DNA from: Chloroflexota bacterium
GTDB lineage: Bacteria; Chloroflexota; Anaerolineae; Anaerolineales; UBA4823
Direction of reading: 5' to 3'
Length of the DNA stretch: 7,258 nucleotides
Assembly (NCBI GenBank): GCA_030636125.1
Contig: DAOVXM010000125.1
Location: 1-7,258 of the forward strand
A program made the position numbers and the translations under genes. Shown here piece after piece: positions 5,918 to 7,258 of the stretch (position 1 is its first letter; every line of letters begins with the position of its first letter). The notes beneath the pieces were generated by a model. It was not told the DNA's origin and did not search any database. It was given only the letters and a program-made list of their open reading frames with translations.

Positions 5918-7258
5918 TCAAGGGTTTTGGATAAGGATCGGAAGATAGATTTTTTCGTTACTCAGAACAGTTAATGTTCGGGTTATCTCCCTCATGTTTA
6001 TATCGGGAATATCCCACCCCTTTTGATCGGCAATATCCTGGAACACTCTTCGAAAGATGAGCCTGGCTGATATAACGATATCACCACCGTTTGTTGGAAG
6101 GTTAAAGGAATAAGTAGATGTATGGCTACCCATTGCTGGTAGCCGATTATCACTTAAAATCGCGGTTTGTTTCCAATAACTAACTACAGGTGCCTCCCCG
6201 CTTTGAATATCGCGCAGCACTTTCGCATACACCACACCAGGGAGACCTGCCTGATACCCGCCCCACGAAGGCACTTCAGGGCCATCAACAAGGGTTAAAG
6301 GTCCTTCAAAATCATTATCTGCTGATACCACAAGTATCAGGTGTCGCCCTGGAAAATCCGTTGGGACGTGATGTCCTGCGCCTGTATTGGTAAGACTCAC
6401 TGCCACATTCAGTTGGCCATAGGCTTGGTGAGATGACAGCGACATCGATATCGTATCTTGCAACAAATCCATATCAGTAGCCCCAAGCTGGAAGTGACCC
6501 GGAATCGTCTCCGCTGGATGCTGCAATCCCCCTGCCTCGGTTCTGGCAAATTGTGTATCACCACTGGGGGGCATATGACAATCCTGGCAGGTGATACCCG
6601 CATCAGAGTAGGGGCTTGCTAGCCACTCTTCATAGGATTCGTAGATCGGAGTACCCCAGAAGTCGAACTGGTGACATGGCGCGCAGTATTGACTCTCACT
6701 GATAAGTGGTAAGTAAGTGTCAGGGTCATGGATATCATCATATGGTCCGAAGAAAATATTGTCGCCAGGTGGTGGGCGCAATACCCTGGCGCTACGCACT
6801 CCCGGTGCATTCGGATAGACCGAGCCAGTTGCGGGGTTTAAATACACACCTCCCAATTTATGGCAGTAATCACAGTGAATACCGGTGGTGATAACCTGGC
6901 GCACATCATTCATATTTGTGCTCAGATAGCCATCAACTCCAGCCCCAGGTGCATGGCAATTAGCACAATTTCCGTCCGTACCCTCGAAATCGAGCTGATA
7001 TCCCGGCTCGATCACTTCTGTTCCGCTCAAATTCGTGCCGTTATACAAACTGTAAAAACGCTCATTATTGACTGCCCCTCCGTGTGCGTTTTCTTCCCAG
7101 CGTGCTACGATACTTGGATGGCAGATACCACATGCGCCCTCGGATGTCCCTGATATCGGAGAGGTCCATTGGTAATCTGGGTGATCAGTGGTGTGGTATG
7201 CACGCAAGGTCATGGTAATACCTTCCACAGTGGGTGTCACAAAGGTGTGAGCGATATA
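5918..7258 (-). CDS. Multihaem c-type cytochrome, N-terminus outside the window (partial)
   Basis: The last 446 residues are visible; the frame is open to the right edge, so the true start and any signal peptide lie outside. An in-window GTG at 7240 has no ribosome binding site and is not a credible start. Counting from that GTG, five CxxCH haem-attachment sites are at 37-41, 92-96, 123-127, 186-190 and 219-223, all in the first half. Many other His residues are available as distal ligands. The second half lacks CxxCH and looks like a beta-rich domain, including T285-N-T-G-A-G-H-H-V-P-T-D-F-P-G-R-H300, a stretch I recognise from other multihaem cytochromes of the c554-like kind. The protein ends in I431-Y-L-P-I-L-I-Q-N-P, resembling the C-terminal tail of many exported Chloroflexota proteins. 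It should be exported and carry electrons outside the membrane; its partners and acceptor are unknown. Confidence 0.9.
   Translation of the reverse strand, partial: YIAHTFVTPTVEGITMTLRAYHTTDHPDYQWTSPISGTSEGACGICHPSIVARWEENAHGGAVNNERFYSLYNGTNLSGTEVIEPGYQLDFEGTDGNCANCHAPGAGVDGYLSTNMNDVRQVITTGIHCDYCHKLGGVYLNPATGSVYPNAPGVRSARVLRPPPGDNIFFGPYDDIHDPDTYLPLISESQYCAPCHQFDFWGTPIYESYEEWLASPYSDAGITCQDCHMPPSGDTQFARTEAGGLQHPAETIPGHFQLGATDMDLLQDTISMSLSSHQAYGQLNVAVSLTNTGAGHHVPTDFPGRHLILVVSADNDFEGPLTLVDGPEVPSWGGYQAGLPGVVYAKVLRDIQSGEAPVVSYWKQTAILSDNRLPAMGSHTSTYSFNLPTNGGDIVISARLIFRRVFQDIADQKGWDIPDINMREITRTLTVLSNEKIYLPILIQNP

Noticed and set aside
5918..7240. Cytochrome as a complete gene starting at the GTG at 7240
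   Set aside because: The frame is open to the window edge, there is no ribosome binding site, and a c-type cytochrome needs a signal peptide, which is not present here.

Overview
All eight protein genes that I can support lie on the minus strand, so the window reads right to left. The gene set suggests a Chloroflexota bacterium, probably Anaerolineae-like, with roughly balanced base composition. The evidence is indirect. A multihaem cytochrome ends in a Tyr-Leu-Pro-Ile-Leu-Ile tail of the kind I recall at the C-terminus of many exported Chloroflexota proteins, and there are membrane-anchored SH3b-repeat proteins with Pro-rich linkers. No marker gene fixes the taxon.

Layout, in the order of transcription. 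(1) 7258-5918: C-terminal 446 residues of a multihaem c-type cytochrome with five CxxCH sites; its start lies beyond the right edge. (2) 5801-5034: an NfsA-type flavin nitroreductase. (3) 4966-4181: a small MscS-type mechanosensitive channel. (4) A candidate promoter/operator around 4120-4145, then a hairpin that holds the ribosome binding site in its loop and the start codon in its stem, then 4085-2601: a membrane-anchored protein with five SH3b repeats. (5) 2600-2282: a 319-base gap without a convincing gene. It holds three consecutive palindromic modules of 51-53 bases (2428-2587) and a weak promoter candidate. (6) 2281-1835: a smaller relative of the five-repeat protein with one SH3b domain, closed by a clear intrinsic terminator at 1774-1808. 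(7) 1743-1093, 1114-344 and 317-1: a compact run of PAP2 phosphatase, GNAT acetyltransferase and a transglutaminase-like protein cut by the left edge. The first two overlap by 22 bases and the last two are 26 bases apart.

A common theme is the cell envelope: exported electron-transfer protein, tension-gated channel, two anchored SH3b proteins and a lipid-phosphate phosphatase. No single pathway links them, and the nitroreductase and acetyltransferase substrates are unknown.

The least ordinary sequence is the palindrome array at 2428-2587. Two of its modules have the same 51-base length and related stems whose four differences are all matched on the opposite arm. That is the pattern expected if base pairing is maintained, either as RNA structure or as a palindromic DNA element. 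The second point of interest is the leader hairpin of the five-repeat SH3b gene. I see no CRISPR array, tRNA, rRNA, transposase or recognisable defence system.
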